A stretch of DNA of 64,000 bases from Sphingomonas sp. TREG-RG-20F-R18-01 (GTDB taxonomy: Bacteria > Pseudomonadota > Alphaproteobacteria > Sphingomonadales > Sphingomonadaceae). The notes below the pieces were generated by a model. It was not told where the DNA came from. It saw only the letters and a program-made list of their open reading frames with translations, and made no database searches. A program made the position numbers and the translations under genes. Where the stretch lies: assembly GCF_022662475.1 (NCBI RefSeq), contig NZ_JAKNQQ010000006.1, positions 228,459 through 292,458 on the forward strand, written 5' to 3'. Positions 8,936 through 19,072 of this stretch are shown here, in pieces (the stretch's first letter is position 1; every line of letters begins with the position of its first letter).

Positions 8936-10873
8936 CTAGGGAAGCGCCAACTCGAAGGGGCCTGCCGGGAGTCCGGCGTCGTCGACCAGGTTGACGACCG
9001 GGAAGTCCGCCCAGGCATAGCGAACGCGCGTCGCAGGCCGACCATCGCCGGTCAGCGTCACGCGGTTCCCCGCGACGGTGGCCACCGCGTACCGGCATGA
9101 CCCGGCCGCGGCCCCGCAAAGCTCGAACCCCGTCGCCTGCGTCGCGCTGCGCGTATGGAGCGCGCCCGTAACCCCGTCGAACGTCACGCTGACCGCGTCG
9201 CTGGTCGCGCGCGCGACGTGCATGGCGCGTGGCCCCGATGCCGACGTCGGCGTGCCATAGGCGAGCGCGCCCATCGCGCGTGCCAGGCGTCGGCCCACTT
9301 CGTGCTTCTCGCCGGGATGGATATCGAGCGGATCACCGAGATCGATCACCTGGGCCAGGGCGGCATGCCCGTCACGCTCCGCGACGCGGCGCTGATCTTC
9401 GCGGACCTGCGCGGTCCCGCTATCGCCCGGCGCGATCGACGGCGTGCCGAACCCGGGCAGCGACACGATCGCGAAGGGCAAATTGGGCACCGCGACCTGC
9501 TTGCGCCATTCCGCCATCATCGCCGTCAGCCGGTCGGCATAGCCCGGATAGGCGGTATCGGATTCCCCCTGATACCACGCCACCCCGGCGAGTCCGGTCT
9601 GGCCAAGCGGGCTGATCATCGCATTGTAGATCGTGCCCGCACCGGTAATGTCGTCCCATGGCACGCGCGGGGTGGTGCCACTGACGCGCCGGGCGACGGC
9701 ATAACGCCAGCCATCGGCAATCGGCACGGCACTGCCATCAGCGAAGGTCAACTTCATCGCTTCCGCAGGGCCAGGCATGCCGCCGGTCGAATAGGCATTT
9801 TCGACGTTGATGGTGATGACGTTTACGCCAGCGTGCAGCGTTCCGGCGGGGACCGTATAGGAACGGGCGTCCCACCCGCCACGACCGCCGACAGGCTTGC
9901 CGTTGATCCAGGTCCGATCCGCATCGTCGATCGCGCCGATGGCGATCGTCGCCATCTGGCGCGCCTGGGCGGCGCTCAATGTGACGGTCTTCTGATACCA
10001 GAGCATGCCGAGATATGTCTCGAGCGCCGGGACACCCCAATTCTCGTAAAAGGTAATCCGCGGCACGGGGTGCCAGTCGAGCGCGGCGTCCGGTTGCCAC
10101 GGTTCCTGTCCTGGCCTGTCGCCGGTTTTGTCGCGCCACCAGTCTTCCCACGCGCGACCCGCCGCGCGACTCGCTGCCGCGGGATCACGCGCGTACAGAG
10201 CGAGCAAATCGGCCTGCGCGCCCCGCCCGGCTGCGCGCTGGGCATCCTCGCCCATCCAGGCGGCGATCTGCGATCCGCCCCAGCTCGCATGGATCGCACC
10301 GATCGGTATGTTGGCGGCCTTGCGGAGCGCCTGCGCCATGTAGAAGCACGCGGCGGAAAACCCGCCGGTCGTCTGCGCCCCGGCGGCCGCCCAGACGGGC
10401 TGCTGTCCGAAATGGTCGAGCGGTTTTGCCGATGTCGCCTTTGCGATCGTCACGAGCCGAAGCTGATCGTCCGCGGAACCCATCGTCTGGCCAAAGCCGT
10501 CCTGCGCGCGCTCGACCGTCATTTCCATGTTGCTTTGGCCCGAGCACAGGAAGACGTCGCCGAGCAGCACGTCATGAAGCTGCGTCGTGCCACTGGGTGC
10601 CATGACCAGCATGTCATAGGGACCCCCGGCCGGCAGCGGCGGCAGGGTCGCGCGAAAGCGTCCGTCCTTCTGCGCGCGTGTCTGGGCGGATCGCCCCCCG
10701 AGCACGACGGTGACCGCTTCGCCCGGAATCGCTTCGCCCGTCACGACGATCGGCTGATTGCGCTGGACGACCGCATGGTCGCCGAGCACCCCGCCCAGCT
10801 TCGGTGCCGCCAGCGCGCTGGTCGCAGCGGAACCGGCGAGCAGCAAACCGATGCCGGTCGCCAAGGCGCGCAT
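8936..10873 (-). CDS. sialate O-acetylesterase-family (SASA) carbohydrate esterase
   Basis: A 645-residue exported protein (signal peptide ending TSALAAP). The SASA/SGNH-like block GDVFLCSGQSNMEM carries the nucleophilic Ser, and the C-terminal DIHPGEKHEVG supplies the Asp-x-His partner. A jelly-roll-like insertion (about residues 260-380, with WINGKPVGG) is typical of long members. The family removes acetyl groups from sialic acid, but in plant-polymer loci it is generally linked to acetylated xylan or pectin, which is the more likely role here. Its ATG shares one base with the stop of the upstream epimerase gene (TGATG), indicating translational coupling. Confidence 0.85.
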   Translation of the reverse strand: MRALATGIGLLLAGSAATSALAAPKLGGVLGDHAVVQRNQPIVVTGEAIPGEAVTVVLGGRSAQTRAQKDGRFRATLPPLPAGGPYDMLVMAPSGTTQLHDVLLGDVFLCSGQSNMEMTVERAQDGFGQTMGSADDQLRLVTIAKATSAKPLDHFGQQPVWAAAGAQTTGGFSAACFYMAQALRKAANIPIGAIHASWGGSQIAAWMGEDAQRAAGRGAQADLLALYARDPAAASRAAGRAWEDWWRDKTGDRPGQEPWQPDAALDWHPVPRITFYENWGVPALETYLGMLWYQKTVTLSAAQARQMATIAIGAIDDADRTWINGKPVGGRGGWDARSYTVPAGTLHAGVNVITINVENAYSTGGMPGPAEAMKLTFADGSAVPIADGWRYAVARRVSGTTPRVPWDDITGAGTIYNAMISPLGQTGLAGVAWYQGESDTAYPGYADRLTAMMAEWRKQVAVPNLPFAIVSLPGFGTPSIAPGDSGTAQVREDQRRVAERDGHAALAQVIDLGDPLDIHPGEKHEVGRRLARAMGALAYGTPTSASGPRAMHVARATSDAVSVTFDGVTGALHTRSATQATGFELCGAAAGSCRYAVATVAGNRVTLTGDGRPATRVRYAWADFPVVNLVDDAGLPAGPFELALP

Positions 10874-12021
10874 CAGCGCGCGCTCACCGAAAAGCGATAG
10901 ACGATGACGTTGCGATACGTCTGGCCAGGGTCAAGCCGCGCCGATCCGAGCGCCGGCTGATTGGGCGTGTCAGGGAACACCTGCGGTTCGAGCGCGAGTC
11001 CGTCGCCCTGTCGATAAGCGTGGCCCGATTTGCCGACCGCCGTCCCGTCCAGGAAATTCCCTGTGTAGAGCTGTACCCCGGGCTGGTTCGAGAGCACTTC
11101 CATCGTGCGCCCCGTCGTCGGGTCCTCTACCCTTGCGGTGAGGCGGGGTGTTTTGCTCACATCGCGCGCGATTACGAAATTCTCGTCATAGCCCTGGCCG
11201 AAGACGATTTGCGGGTCGCTCGCATCGCGGATGCGGCTGCCGATGACGGTCGGCTGGCGGAAGTCGAACGGCGTGCCGGCCACCGGGCGAAGCTGCCCGG
11301 TCGGGATCAGCGTTGCGTCGACGGGTGTCGTCATGTCGGCCGGGATGGTCAGCACCGCGTCATAGATCGAACGCTGTGCGGCTTCCCCGCCAAGGTTGAA
11401 GAAGCTGTGGTTGGTGATGTTCACGATCGTCGGCTTGGTCGTGGTCGCGCGATATTCGACCGACAATTCATTGGCGTCGTTCAGCGTATAGGTGGCCGTG
11501 ACGCGCAATTCACCGGGATAGCCTTCCTCGCCATCGGCACTGGTATAGGCGAGGGTGACATGGGCCTTTGCGCCGCCTGCCGCCTCGACGATCCGCCAAA
11601 GCCGCTTGTCGAAACCTTTCACGCCGCCGTGTAAAGCATTGGTCTTGTCGTTGAGCGCCAGCGAATAGCTGCGTCCGTCAATCGAGAAACGACCGCCCTT
11701 GATGCGGTTGGCATAGCGACCGACGGTAGCGCCGAAGTAGTTCGGCGCGGCGAGATATCCCCGCATGTCCGCGTAACCGAGCGTGACATCGGCAACCCTG
11801 CCGTCGCGATCCGGGACTTCGACCGCCTGCAGGATCGCGCCGTAACTGAGGATACGGGCGCGCATGCCGTGCGCGTTGGTCAAGGTGACGGCCTCGACCG
11901 TCTCGCCATCGGCAAGCGTCCCGAACCGCGTGCGATCCGCGCTGGCGGCCTGGGCTGCAGAAGGGGCAACGGCGGCTAGAACGCCGACGGAAAGCGTCAT
12001 GATTGCGATGGCCTTGAACAT
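10873..12021 (-). CDS. galM: aldose 1-epimerase (exported)
   Basis: A 382-residue galactose-mutarotase-type epimerase with a signal peptide (ending PSAAQAA). Family motifs are LHGG in the first third, NHSFFNLGG carrying the catalytic His, and LEPQVFPDTPNQ carrying the catalytic Glu. It interconverts alpha and beta anomers of free sugars. The signal peptide suggests action on sugars released in the periplasm by the neighbouring hydrolases. Start ATG 12021 is preceded by GGAGAAGGA on the minus strand. It is the first gene of a two-gene operon with the SASA esterase. Confidence 0.88.
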   Translation of the reverse strand: MFKAIAIMTLSVGVLAAVAPSAAQAASADRTRFGTLADGETVEAVTLTNAHGMRARILSYGAILQAVEVPDRDGRVADVTLGYADMRGYLAAPNYFGATVGRYANRIKGGRFSIDGRSYSLALNDKTNALHGGVKGFDKRLWRIVEAAGGAKAHVTLAYTSADGEEGYPGELRVTATYTLNDANELSVEYRATTTKPTIVNITNHSFFNLGGEAAQRSIYDAVLTIPADMTTPVDATLIPTGQLRPVAGTPFDFRQPTVIGSRIRDASDPQIVFGQGYDENFVIARDVSKTPRLTARVEDPTTGRTMEVLSNQPGVQLYTGNFLDGTAVGKSGHAYRQGDGLALEPQVFPDTPNQPALGSARLDPGQTYRNVIVYRFSVSAR

Positions 12022-12067
12022 GAAAGTCCTTCTCCAGGGCCGGTCCGACGGCACCGTGCTTGCGCCG

Positions 12068-12094
12068 TTGACGTCACGGCTTGCCACTTATACT
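12068..12094 (+). promoter_or_regulatory. candidate promoter of the arabinofuranosidase gene
   Basis: TTGACG at 12068-12073 and TATACT at 12089-12094 resemble -35 and -10 boxes. The 15-base spacer is short, so this is a weak call in the divergent galM/GH51 region. Confidence 0.3.
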
Positions 12095-12164
12095 CAGACA
12101 AGATCGATCAAAGAGCAACCCCTCGAGCAAGGGTGTGGCAACGATTCGGAGAGGGATTATCGCG

Positions 12165-13736
12165 ATGCTGCATCATGTTCGTCTTGCCTTATGCTTGGGC
12201 GTCGCAAGTCTTCCGGCAATGGCCGTTGCGCAGCAGGGCGCTGATCCCGCGACGAGCGCAACGGGAGAAATCCACGCCGATCGGCCGGGGCCACGGATGA
12301 ACCGGCAGGTGTTCGGACAGTTCGCCGAGCATCTCGGGCACGGCATCTACGGCGGGATCTGGGTCGGCGAGAAATCGTCCATCCCCAACGACCACGGCTA
12401 TCGGCGCGATGTGCTGGATGCGCTCAGGGCGATCAAGGTGCCGATGGTTCGCTGGCCCGGCGGATGTTTCGCCGACGAATATCATTGGCGGGACGGGATC
12501 GGTGCGCGCGCCAAGCGCCCGGTCAAGATCAACACCAACTGGGGCGGCGTCGACGAGGATAACGCGTTCGGAACGAACGAATATATGGGTTTCGTCGAGC
12601 GTCTGGGCGCCGAATCCTACGTGTCGGCGAACGTTGGCAGCGCAGCCCCAAGCGAAACCGCGCAATGGGTGGAGTATATGACGTCGCCGAGCGGGTCGAC
12701 GCTGGCGAAGGAACGTGCGGCCAACGGGCATCCGGCGCCGTTCAAGCTCAACTACATCGGCATCGGCAACGAACTCTGGGGCTGTGGCGGTAACATGCGC
12801 GCCGAATATGCGGCGGACCTGACCAACCGCTACGCCCTGTTCGCCAAGGCCGGCGGTACCAACAAACTGCTCAAGATCGCGAGCGGCCCGAGCGACGCCA
12901 ATTACGAATGGACCGAGACGATGATGCGTCTCGCGGGCAAGAACATCGACGGTCTCGCGCTGCATTACTACACGCGGCCGCGCGACAAGGTCTGGGGCGA
13001 CAAGGGCCCTGCACTCGGCTTTTCCGAAAACGAGTGGGCGTCCACCATGGCGCATACGCTGCAGATGGACGAATTCGTCACCAAGCATTCGGCGATCATG
13101 GACAAATACGATCCCGAGAAGAAGACATGGCTGGTCGTCGACGAATGGGGCACGTGGTACGATCCGGCCCCCGGCAGCAACCCGGGCTTTCTGATCCAGC
13201 AGAACAGCGTGCGCGATGCGGTCGTCGCGGGCGTCAACCTCAATATCTTCGCGCACCATGCTGACCGCGTGAAGATGGCGGCGGTCGCGCAGATGGTGAA
13301 CGTGTTGCAAGCGATGTTGCTCACCGATGGCGCGCGCATGGTCAAGACGCCGACCTATTGGGTGTTCGACCTGTACAAGCCCTGGCAGGACGCGACGGTG
13401 CTGCCGATCGACGTGACATCGCCCTGGTATCACAAGGACGCCTTTGCCTTGCCCGCGATCAGTGCATCGGCCGTGCGCGACACGGCGGGGCAGGTGCATG
13501 TCGCGCTCGTGAACCTGGATCCCACGCGCGCGATCCCGCTGTCGGTCGCGTTGACGGGAGTCGCTGCCTCCAGCGTTTCGGGAAGGATCGTGACGGGCGC
13601 GCACATGGATTCGCACAACAGCTTCGAGCAGCCCGACGTGGTCAAGCCGGCATCATTTGGTGCGGCGCAGATTGCCGGCGGAACCCTGACCGCCACGCTT
13701 CCGGCGATGTCCGTGGTGGTGCTCGACCTGCACTGA
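12165..13736 (+). CDS. GH51 alpha-L-arabinofuranosidase
   Basis: A 523-residue exported enzyme (signal peptide ending AMAVAQQ). Family 51 signatures are FGQFAEHLGHGIYGGIW, RWPGGCFADEYHWRDGIG, GIGNELWGCGG (acid/base Glu203) and VVDEWGTWYD (nucleophile Glu327). It removes arabinose side chains from arabinoxylan or arabinan. ATG 12165 follows GGAGAGGG and opens the signal peptide; an upstream in-frame start at 12081 would lack a leader. The GH27 gene follows by 30 bases and is probably cotranscribed. Confidence 0.92.
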   Translation: MLHHVRLALCLGVASLPAMAVAQQGADPATSATGEIHADRPGPRMNRQVFGQFAEHLGHGIYGGIWVGEKSSIPNDHGYRRDVLDALRAIKVPMVRWPGGCFADEYHWRDGIGARAKRPVKINTNWGGVDEDNAFGTNEYMGFVERLGAESYVSANVGSAAPSETAQWVEYMTSPSGSTLAKERAANGHPAPFKLNYIGIGNELWGCGGNMRAEYAADLTNRYALFAKAGGTNKLLKIASGPSDANYEWTETMMRLAGKNIDGLALHYYTRPRDKVWGDKGPALGFSENEWASTMAHTLQMDEFVTKHSAIMDKYDPEKKTWLVVDEWGTWYDPAPGSNPGFLIQQNSVRDAVVAGVNLNIFAHHADRVKMAAVAQMVNVLQAMLLTDGARMVKTPTYWVFDLYKPWQDATVLPIDVTSPWYHKDAFALPAISASAVRDTAGQVHVALVNLDPTRAIPLSVALTGVAASSVSGRIVTGAHMDSHNSFEQPDVVKPASFGAAQIAGGTLTATLPAMSVVVLDLH

Positions 13737-13766
13737 GCGACACGGCGGAACGGGGGAGGTGGGCTG

Positions 13767-15689
13767 ATGCAACGGACGGTATCGAAACGCCTGCGCACGA
13801 TCGGTCTCGGCGTCGCCGGGATCGGCCTGGCGCTCGTACCGGCGCTGGCGCTGGCGGATAATCTCGCCCCGACCGGCCGTTGGAGCGCGAACGGCGACGG
13901 AGCTGCCAGGCTGCCGCCGATGGGGTGGAACAGCTGGAACGCGTTCGGCACCGACGTCAGTGAGGAAAAGGTGATCGCCTCCGCGAAGATCATCGCGGAC
14001 AGCGGGTTGGCCGCCAAAGGGTATCGGTACATCGACATCGACGATGGCTGGTGGCTCAAGCGGCGTCAGCCGGACGGGCGGATGGTCATCCGCACCGCGA
14101 CCTTTCCGTCGGCGGCGGGGGCAGGGCCGGGTGGGGACACAAGTTTCAGGCCACTTACCGACCGGCTGCACGCGATGGGCTTCAAGGCCGGGATCTATTC
14201 CGATATCGGCCGCAACTCGTGCGGGCAGATCTACGCGTCGACCGCGCCCAACCAGCCCCAAGGAACCGTCGCGGAACGAGAGGTCGGGCTTTACGGACAT
14301 GTCGATCAGGACATTCGTCTGTATTTCGCCGACTGGGGGTTCGACCTGATCAAGGTCGATGGCTGCGGCATTCGCGGACTGCCCGCCAGCAGCAAGCTCG
14401 TCCAGGCCGGCACGTACCGGGCGTTCGCACCGATCATCGATCCGGAGTCGCTCGGACGTACCGATATCCCGACGGTACGCGGACTGTATCAGTCGGTCGG
14501 GGCGGCGTTGAAACGCTATAACCCCGACCGCGACTATCTCTTCTCGATCTGCCTGTGGGGATCGGCGGACGTACGCGCGTGGGGCAAGGACCTGGGCAAC
14601 ATCTCGCGGACCAGCGAGGACATTTCGCCCAAATGGTCGCGGATGCTGCACAATTTCGATACCGTGTCGCGCCGCGCGCTCTATGCCCACGCCGGGTCGT
14701 GGAATGACCCGGACATGCTGTTCGTCGGCACCGGCGACTTCGACGTGCAGCATCTGGAGGAGGCGCGCAGTCATTTCGCCTTGTGGGCGATGGAAAACGC
14801 GCCGCTGTTCATCGGTTACGACCTGCGCAAGGCATCACCCGCGCTGATCGGCCTGCTCGGAAACACGCGGATCATCGCGCTCAATCAGGACCCCGCGGGC
14901 AACCAGGCAGTGCTGGCCTATGATACCGACGACGTCCAGATCCTGGTCAAGACGCTGGCAAGCGGCGAAAAGGCTGTCGCGATCTTCAACCGCAACGCCG
15001 TCTCGACCGACGTCGTGCTGACCGCGGCGCAGCTCAAATACACCGACACGGCCCAGGTCGTGCTAGACGATGTGTGGACGGGGCAGAAGCGTGACTTTCG
15101 CGACGAGACGAAAATGACGCTAGCGCCGCATCAGACGCGGGTGTTCATCGCGCGCGGCGAGCGCCAGTTGCCAGCGGGGCTGTACTTGTCCGAGCAACCC
15201 GGCAGCGTAAACCCCGCCGTGGATGGCGTGACGGTTCCCGAGCACGAACCGATCGCGCATCGGGCGATTTCCGCCTGGAGCGGGACACGCGGCGGGGGGG
15301 ATCGTCCGCGCTATGGCGGCTGGGGCGGGGCGCAAGCCGACACGACGCCTTATGGCGAGACGCTGCAGGTTGCCGGGCACAGCTTCGCTACCGGCATCGG
15401 CATCCTGGCCAATTCACGAATAGAGGTCCGCAACACCGGGTTCGACCACTTCACCACGTTGGTCGGCGTTGACGATTCCGCGCGCGACCGCAGCGAGCCG
15501 GTGCGGTTCTCGGTCTATGGGGATGGCAAGCTGCTGCGCCAGTCGGCGGCCATGCGGTTCGGAGATGCGGCGGCATCAATGAAGGTCGATGTCCGCGGGG
15601 TAAAGATCATCGAGCTGGTGGCGCGGACCGCACGGCCTATGCGCTTCCCGGATCCGGTCACCTGGGCAGAAGCAGCGCTGACGCGGTAA
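13767..15689 (+). CDS. GH27 alpha-galactosidase with C-terminal NPCBM-like domain
   Basis: A 640-residue exported enzyme. The family 27 barrel begins at LPPMGWNSWNAFG (about 49-61) and carries DIDDGWW near 90-96. The nucleophile is Asp198 in IKVDGCG, and the probable acid/base is Asp285 in RTSEDIS. A beta-sandwich follows, then a C-terminal module from about residue 490 (YGETLQVAGHSFATGIG and GVDDSARD) that resembles the NPCBM carbohydrate-binding domain. It probably releases galactose from galactomannan or branched hemicellulose. The stop lies 28 bases from the convergent cydC stop. Confidence 0.9.
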   Translation: MQRTVSKRLRTIGLGVAGIGLALVPALALADNLAPTGRWSANGDGAARLPPMGWNSWNAFGTDVSEEKVIASAKIIADSGLAAKGYRYIDIDDGWWLKRRQPDGRMVIRTATFPSAAGAGPGGDTSFRPLTDRLHAMGFKAGIYSDIGRNSCGQIYASTAPNQPQGTVAEREVGLYGHVDQDIRLYFADWGFDLIKVDGCGIRGLPASSKLVQAGTYRAFAPIIDPESLGRTDIPTVRGLYQSVGAALKRYNPDRDYLFSICLWGSADVRAWGKDLGNISRTSEDISPKWSRMLHNFDTVSRRALYAHAGSWNDPDMLFVGTGDFDVQHLEEARSHFALWAMENAPLFIGYDLRKASPALIGLLGNTRIIALNQDPAGNQAVLAYDTDDVQILVKTLASGEKAVAIFNRNAVSTDVVLTAAQLKYTDTAQVVLDDVWTGQKRDFRDETKMTLAPHQTRVFIARGERQLPAGLYLSEQPGSVNPAVDGVTVPEHEPIAHRAISAWSGTRGGGDRPRYGGWGGAQADTTPYGETLQVAGHSFATGIGILANSRIEVRNTGFDHFTTLVGVDDSARDRSEPVRFSVYGDGKLLRQSAAMRFGDAAASMKVDVRGVKIIELVARTARPMRFPDPVTWAEAALTR

Positions 15690-15717
15690 CCGGGTGAACC
15701 GACGGCCGCGCCGGGAA

Positions 15718-17394
15718 TCAGGTCTCGCCGACCAGCTGCGCGCGTTGAGGCAAGTCCGGCCAGGGCACCAGACCGTCGGCTGCGGCGGTGCCACCCATAT
15801 AAGCGGTGGAGTCGCAGAATCGACGGACTGATGGACTGTGCGTAATGACCAGCACACCCTGACCGGTCCGATCGAGACGCGCCTCGATCCGCGCCAGCAC
15901 GGCATGCTCGGTCTGCGGGTCGAGTCCCTCGGTCGGTTCGTCGAGGACCAGCCACGGCGCCGCCGACAGCAATGCGCGGGCGAGCGACAGCCGGCGCTTC
16001 TCGCCGCCTGAAAGCCGCGCGCCATTCTCGCCGATCCAGGCATCCAGCCCGTCCGTCAGGCCGGCGACACAGATATCCAGGGCGGCATCATGAAGCGCAT
16101 GCCACAGCGCTGCGTCGCTGGCATCCGGATCGGCAAGCAGCAGATTGTCTCGCACCGTTCCGGCGATCAGATGGGCATCCTGCGGGGCGAAAGCGAACAG
16201 TTCGCGCGCCTGGCTGGCGGGGATGTCGGTGATATCCACGCCGCCGATGCAAACCCGATCGCGCGCCGCCGGACGCAATCCGAGCAGGGTCTCGACCAGG
16301 CTGGTCTTGCCGCAGCCGGACGGTCCCACGAGCGCGATCCGCTCGCCCGGGTCGAACGTCGCGTTTCCCAAGTCGGCAAACCACAGTTCCAAGGCAAGCG
16401 GGTCCGGCGGACGCGGGCGTGCGCACCTGGTTTCCGACTGCCGCAGCAGTCGGTCGAGCCGCGCGGTCGCCGTGGTGACGCCGGCGCGCTCGCCGAGGTC
16501 GCGGATCAACGGGGCGATGCCGTCCACCCCCATTGCAGCCGCCAGCGCCGCCAAGGCGGCGGCCGCCGCCCCGGCGGGAGCCGCCAGGACGAAGGCGGCA
16601 CTCGCCGCAAGCGCCGTCGCGATCGCGAGTAAGACGTCGAGCCAGCTCGACGCATCGACCCGCGCCAGCTGCGCGGCGGACAGGGTTTCGCTACAGATCG
16701 CGACTTCGGCGGTGGCGCGATCTTCCATCCCGTAGCAGCGCAGTTCAGCTGCCGCGGCGCCGTAGCGTGCTATCCTGTCCTTGAGCGCGCCGTTCGCCAG
16801 CAGGACGGCGGCCGCCGGCTTTCCCAGCCTTCGGGCCATCAGTGCCGCCGCAGCGATCGTTGCGGCCAGCACGGTCAGGACCGCAAACAGCGTCGCGGTG
16901 CCCGCCACGAGCGCCAGCGCTCCGCTCGAAAGGATGGCCCCGAGGAGCGACCAGATCGCCGACCGGCGGACCACCGATGCCTCGATGACGGCGACATCCT
17001 GGACGAGGCGAGCGCTGGCTTCCCCGGTGGACAGGGCGCGGGCGCGTCCGGGCGGCGCCGCCGCGATCGCGCCGAACAGGGCCGGGCGGATGCGAGCGAG
17101 CATACCGAGCGCCGCATCATGCGCGTTCAGCCGCTCGCCGTAGCGCGCGCCGGTGCGGACAATCGCGAGCAACCTGATGCCAACGGCCGGCAGCATGTAA
17201 TTGAAGAGATGTGCGGCGCCCGTCATGGCGGCGAGCGCGGCCGCGGTCAGGAACCAGCCAGACAACCCCAGCAGCAGCACCGTCGCGACCGACAGGGCAA
17301 GCGCGCACGCCGCAGCACGGTCAAGATCGCGGCGTCGGGCGCGCGCCGCCGCGCGCAGTAAGGTGGCGAGGGGCGAGGCGGATCGCGGGATCAT
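15718..17394 (-). CDS. cydC: thiol reductant ABC exporter subunit CydC
   Basis: A 558-residue ABC exporter half with a six-helix membrane domain (about 1-310) and a nucleotide-binding domain with Walker A GPSGCGKTSL, signature LSGGEKRR and Walker B WLVLDEPTEG. CydDC exports cysteine and glutathione to the periplasm, which is needed to assemble cytochrome bd. Its position divergent from cydABX supports that role. Start ATG 17394 overlaps the cydD stop by 4 bases. The predicted linker before the ATPase domain is short but nothing essential is missing. Confidence 0.9.
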   Translation of the reverse strand: MIPRSASPLATLLRAAARARRRDLDRAAACALALSVATVLLLGLSGWFLTAAALAAMTGAAHLFNYMLPAVGIRLLAIVRTGARYGERLNAHDAALGMLARIRPALFGAIAAAPPGRARALSTGEASARLVQDVAVIEASVVRRSAIWSLLGAILSSGALALVAGTATLFAVLTVLAATIAAAALMARRLGKPAAAVLLANGALKDRIARYGAAAAELRCYGMEDRATAEVAICSETLSAAQLARVDASSWLDVLLAIATALAASAAFVLAAPAGAAAAALAALAAAMGVDGIAPLIRDLGERAGVTTATARLDRLLRQSETRCARPRPPDPLALELWFADLGNATFDPGERIALVGPSGCGKTSLVETLLGLRPAARDRVCIGGVDITDIPASQARELFAFAPQDAHLIAGTVRDNLLLADPDASDAALWHALHDAALDICVAGLTDGLDAWIGENGARLSGGEKRRLSLARALLSAAPWLVLDEPTEGLDPQTEHAVLARIEARLDRTGQGVLVITHSPSVRRFCDSTAYMGGTAAADGLVPWPDLPQRAQLVGET

Positions 17395-19040
17395 CGGCAA
17401 TCCAGCGCGATGACCCGGCCGGCGATCGCGGCGAGGGCAGGGCTGTGCGTGGCGATCAGCACCGTCCGGCCACGGCACGCGTGGCGGATGGTTGCGATCA
17501 TCGCGGTTTCGGCACCACGATCGAGATGCGCGGTCGGTTCGTCGAGCAGCAGCAGCGGGCCTCGCTTGAGCATCGCGCGCGCCAGTCCGATGCGCCGCCG
17601 CTCACCGCCGGACAGGCCGCTGCCACGCGCATCCAATTGCGCGTGCAGGCCGCCCCGGCGCCGTCCAAGAACCGGCATCAGGCCTGTCATTGCTGCCACC
17701 TGGGCGATGGCGTCCGGGTGGGCACCGGGATCCGATAGCGCGATGTTGTCGGCGATCGTTCCCGGCAGTAGCAACGGAGCCTGGCCCGACCACGCCGCCA
17801 TCGCCGCGAGCGACGCATCCGGGGGCAGCGTCTGGCCATCGATCTCCACCCGCCCCGCGCTGAGCGGTGCCAAGCCTAGCAGCAGATGCAGCAGGCTCGA
17901 CTTGCCGCTGCCCGACGGCCCTGTCAGGGCGATGATCTCGCCCGGGGCGATGTCGAGCGTCAGGTTTTCGAGCGCGGCGTGGTCGGTCCCGGGATAGCGG
18001 ATCGTGACGCGGTCGAACGTCAGCCGGGGCGGGCCATCGCCGGCGCGGATCCATGCGGGGGGGCGGGGGGCTTGCGCCGCCACGACGCCCGCGATCCGTT
18101 CCGCGGCGGTCTCGGCAGCCTGGCGGTCATGATAGGCCGCGGCCAGGCGCCGCATCGGCGCATAGACCTCCGGCGCCAGCGCGAGAACGAAGAACGCCCG
18201 GCCGAGCGTGAGGTGTTCGGGCACGTTGACGGGCAACAGTCCGAGCAGATTGAACCCGGCATAGACGGCGACCAGCGCAACCGAGAGCGCGGCGAAGAAT
18301 TCGAGAGCGGCAGACGATACGAACGCGACGCGCAAGACGCGCATCGTCTGCGCGGCGACCGCATCGGATGCCGCCGCGATGCCGTGCGTCTCGCGTTCGA
18401 CCGCGCCGAACGCGAGGATGACGGGGAGGGCGCGGACCCGATCGGCGAAACGGATCGACAGTCGCGCGAGCGCCTCGAACTGACGGCGCGACTCCGCCGC
18501 CGCTGCGCCCCCGGCCAGCGCCATCGCCGCGATGAACGGCAGCAGGGTCAGCAGCAGGATCGCCGCGGAAACCGGACTGGCGATCCCGATCGCTGCCCCG
18601 ACGATAAGGGGCGCGATGCGCGCGGCCCGCCGCGCCGGAAGGAAGCGGGCGACATAGCCATCGATGGCTTCCACTTCGTCGACCGCCCCGGTCATCGCCG
18701 CGCCCGTCGTCCCGTTACCCGCAAGCGGGCGGAACAGTGCGGCAACCACTCGTTCGCGGACGTCTTGCTTGGCACATTGCGCGTCGCGCGCAGCGACGCG
18801 TGCCGATGCCCACGTCTCGGCCCCGCGGATCGCACCGCCGAGCAGCATCAGGCCGATCCACCCTGCCACCGGAGCCGATCCCGCCGCGACCGTCGAAACC
18901 GCCCCCGCGATGCCGCCGGCGAAGACGACCGCACCGCCGGTATCGATCAACAGCAGCAGCACCGGCAGGCGCGAGGCATGCCGCGCCAAATCCGATAGAA
19001 CGGGGCGCGGCTGGTGGCCGGGAAGGACAGCACTGGTCAT
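17391..19040 (-). CDS. cydD: thiol reductant ABC exporter subunit CydD
   Basis: A 549-residue partner of CydC with an N-terminal six-helix membrane domain, Walker A GPSGSGKSSL, signature LSGGERRR and Walker B LLLLDEPTAH. Gene order cydD-cydC with a 4-base overlap is the usual arrangement. It is transcribed divergently from cydA across 128 bases, a layout suited to shared control of oxidase and assembly factor. The start at 19040 is the first methionine of the family-like N-terminus. Confidence 0.9.
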   Translation of the reverse strand: MTSAVLPGHQPRPVLSDLARHASRLPVLLLLIDTGGAVVFAGGIAGAVSTVAAGSAPVAGWIGLMLLGGAIRGAETWASARVAARDAQCAKQDVRERVVAALFRPLAGNGTTGAAMTGAVDEVEAIDGYVARFLPARRAARIAPLIVGAAIGIASPVSAAILLLTLLPFIAAMALAGGAAAAESRRQFEALARLSIRFADRVRALPVILAFGAVERETHGIAAASDAVAAQTMRVLRVAFVSSAALEFFAALSVALVAVYAGFNLLGLLPVNVPEHLTLGRAFFVLALAPEVYAPMRRLAAAYHDRQAAETAAERIAGVVAAQAPRPPAWIRAGDGPPRLTFDRVTIRYPGTDHAALENLTLDIAPGEIIALTGPSGSGKSSLLHLLLGLAPLSAGRVEIDGQTLPPDASLAAMAAWSGQAPLLLPGTIADNIALSDPGAHPDAIAQVAAMTGLMPVLGRRRGGLHAQLDARGSGLSGGERRRIGLARAMLKRGPLLLLDEPTAHLDRGAETAMIATIRHACRGRTVLIATHSPALAAIAGRVIALDCR

Positions 19041-19072
19041 GACCGCTGCCTAGAACAGGGGGGACGGCGGTC

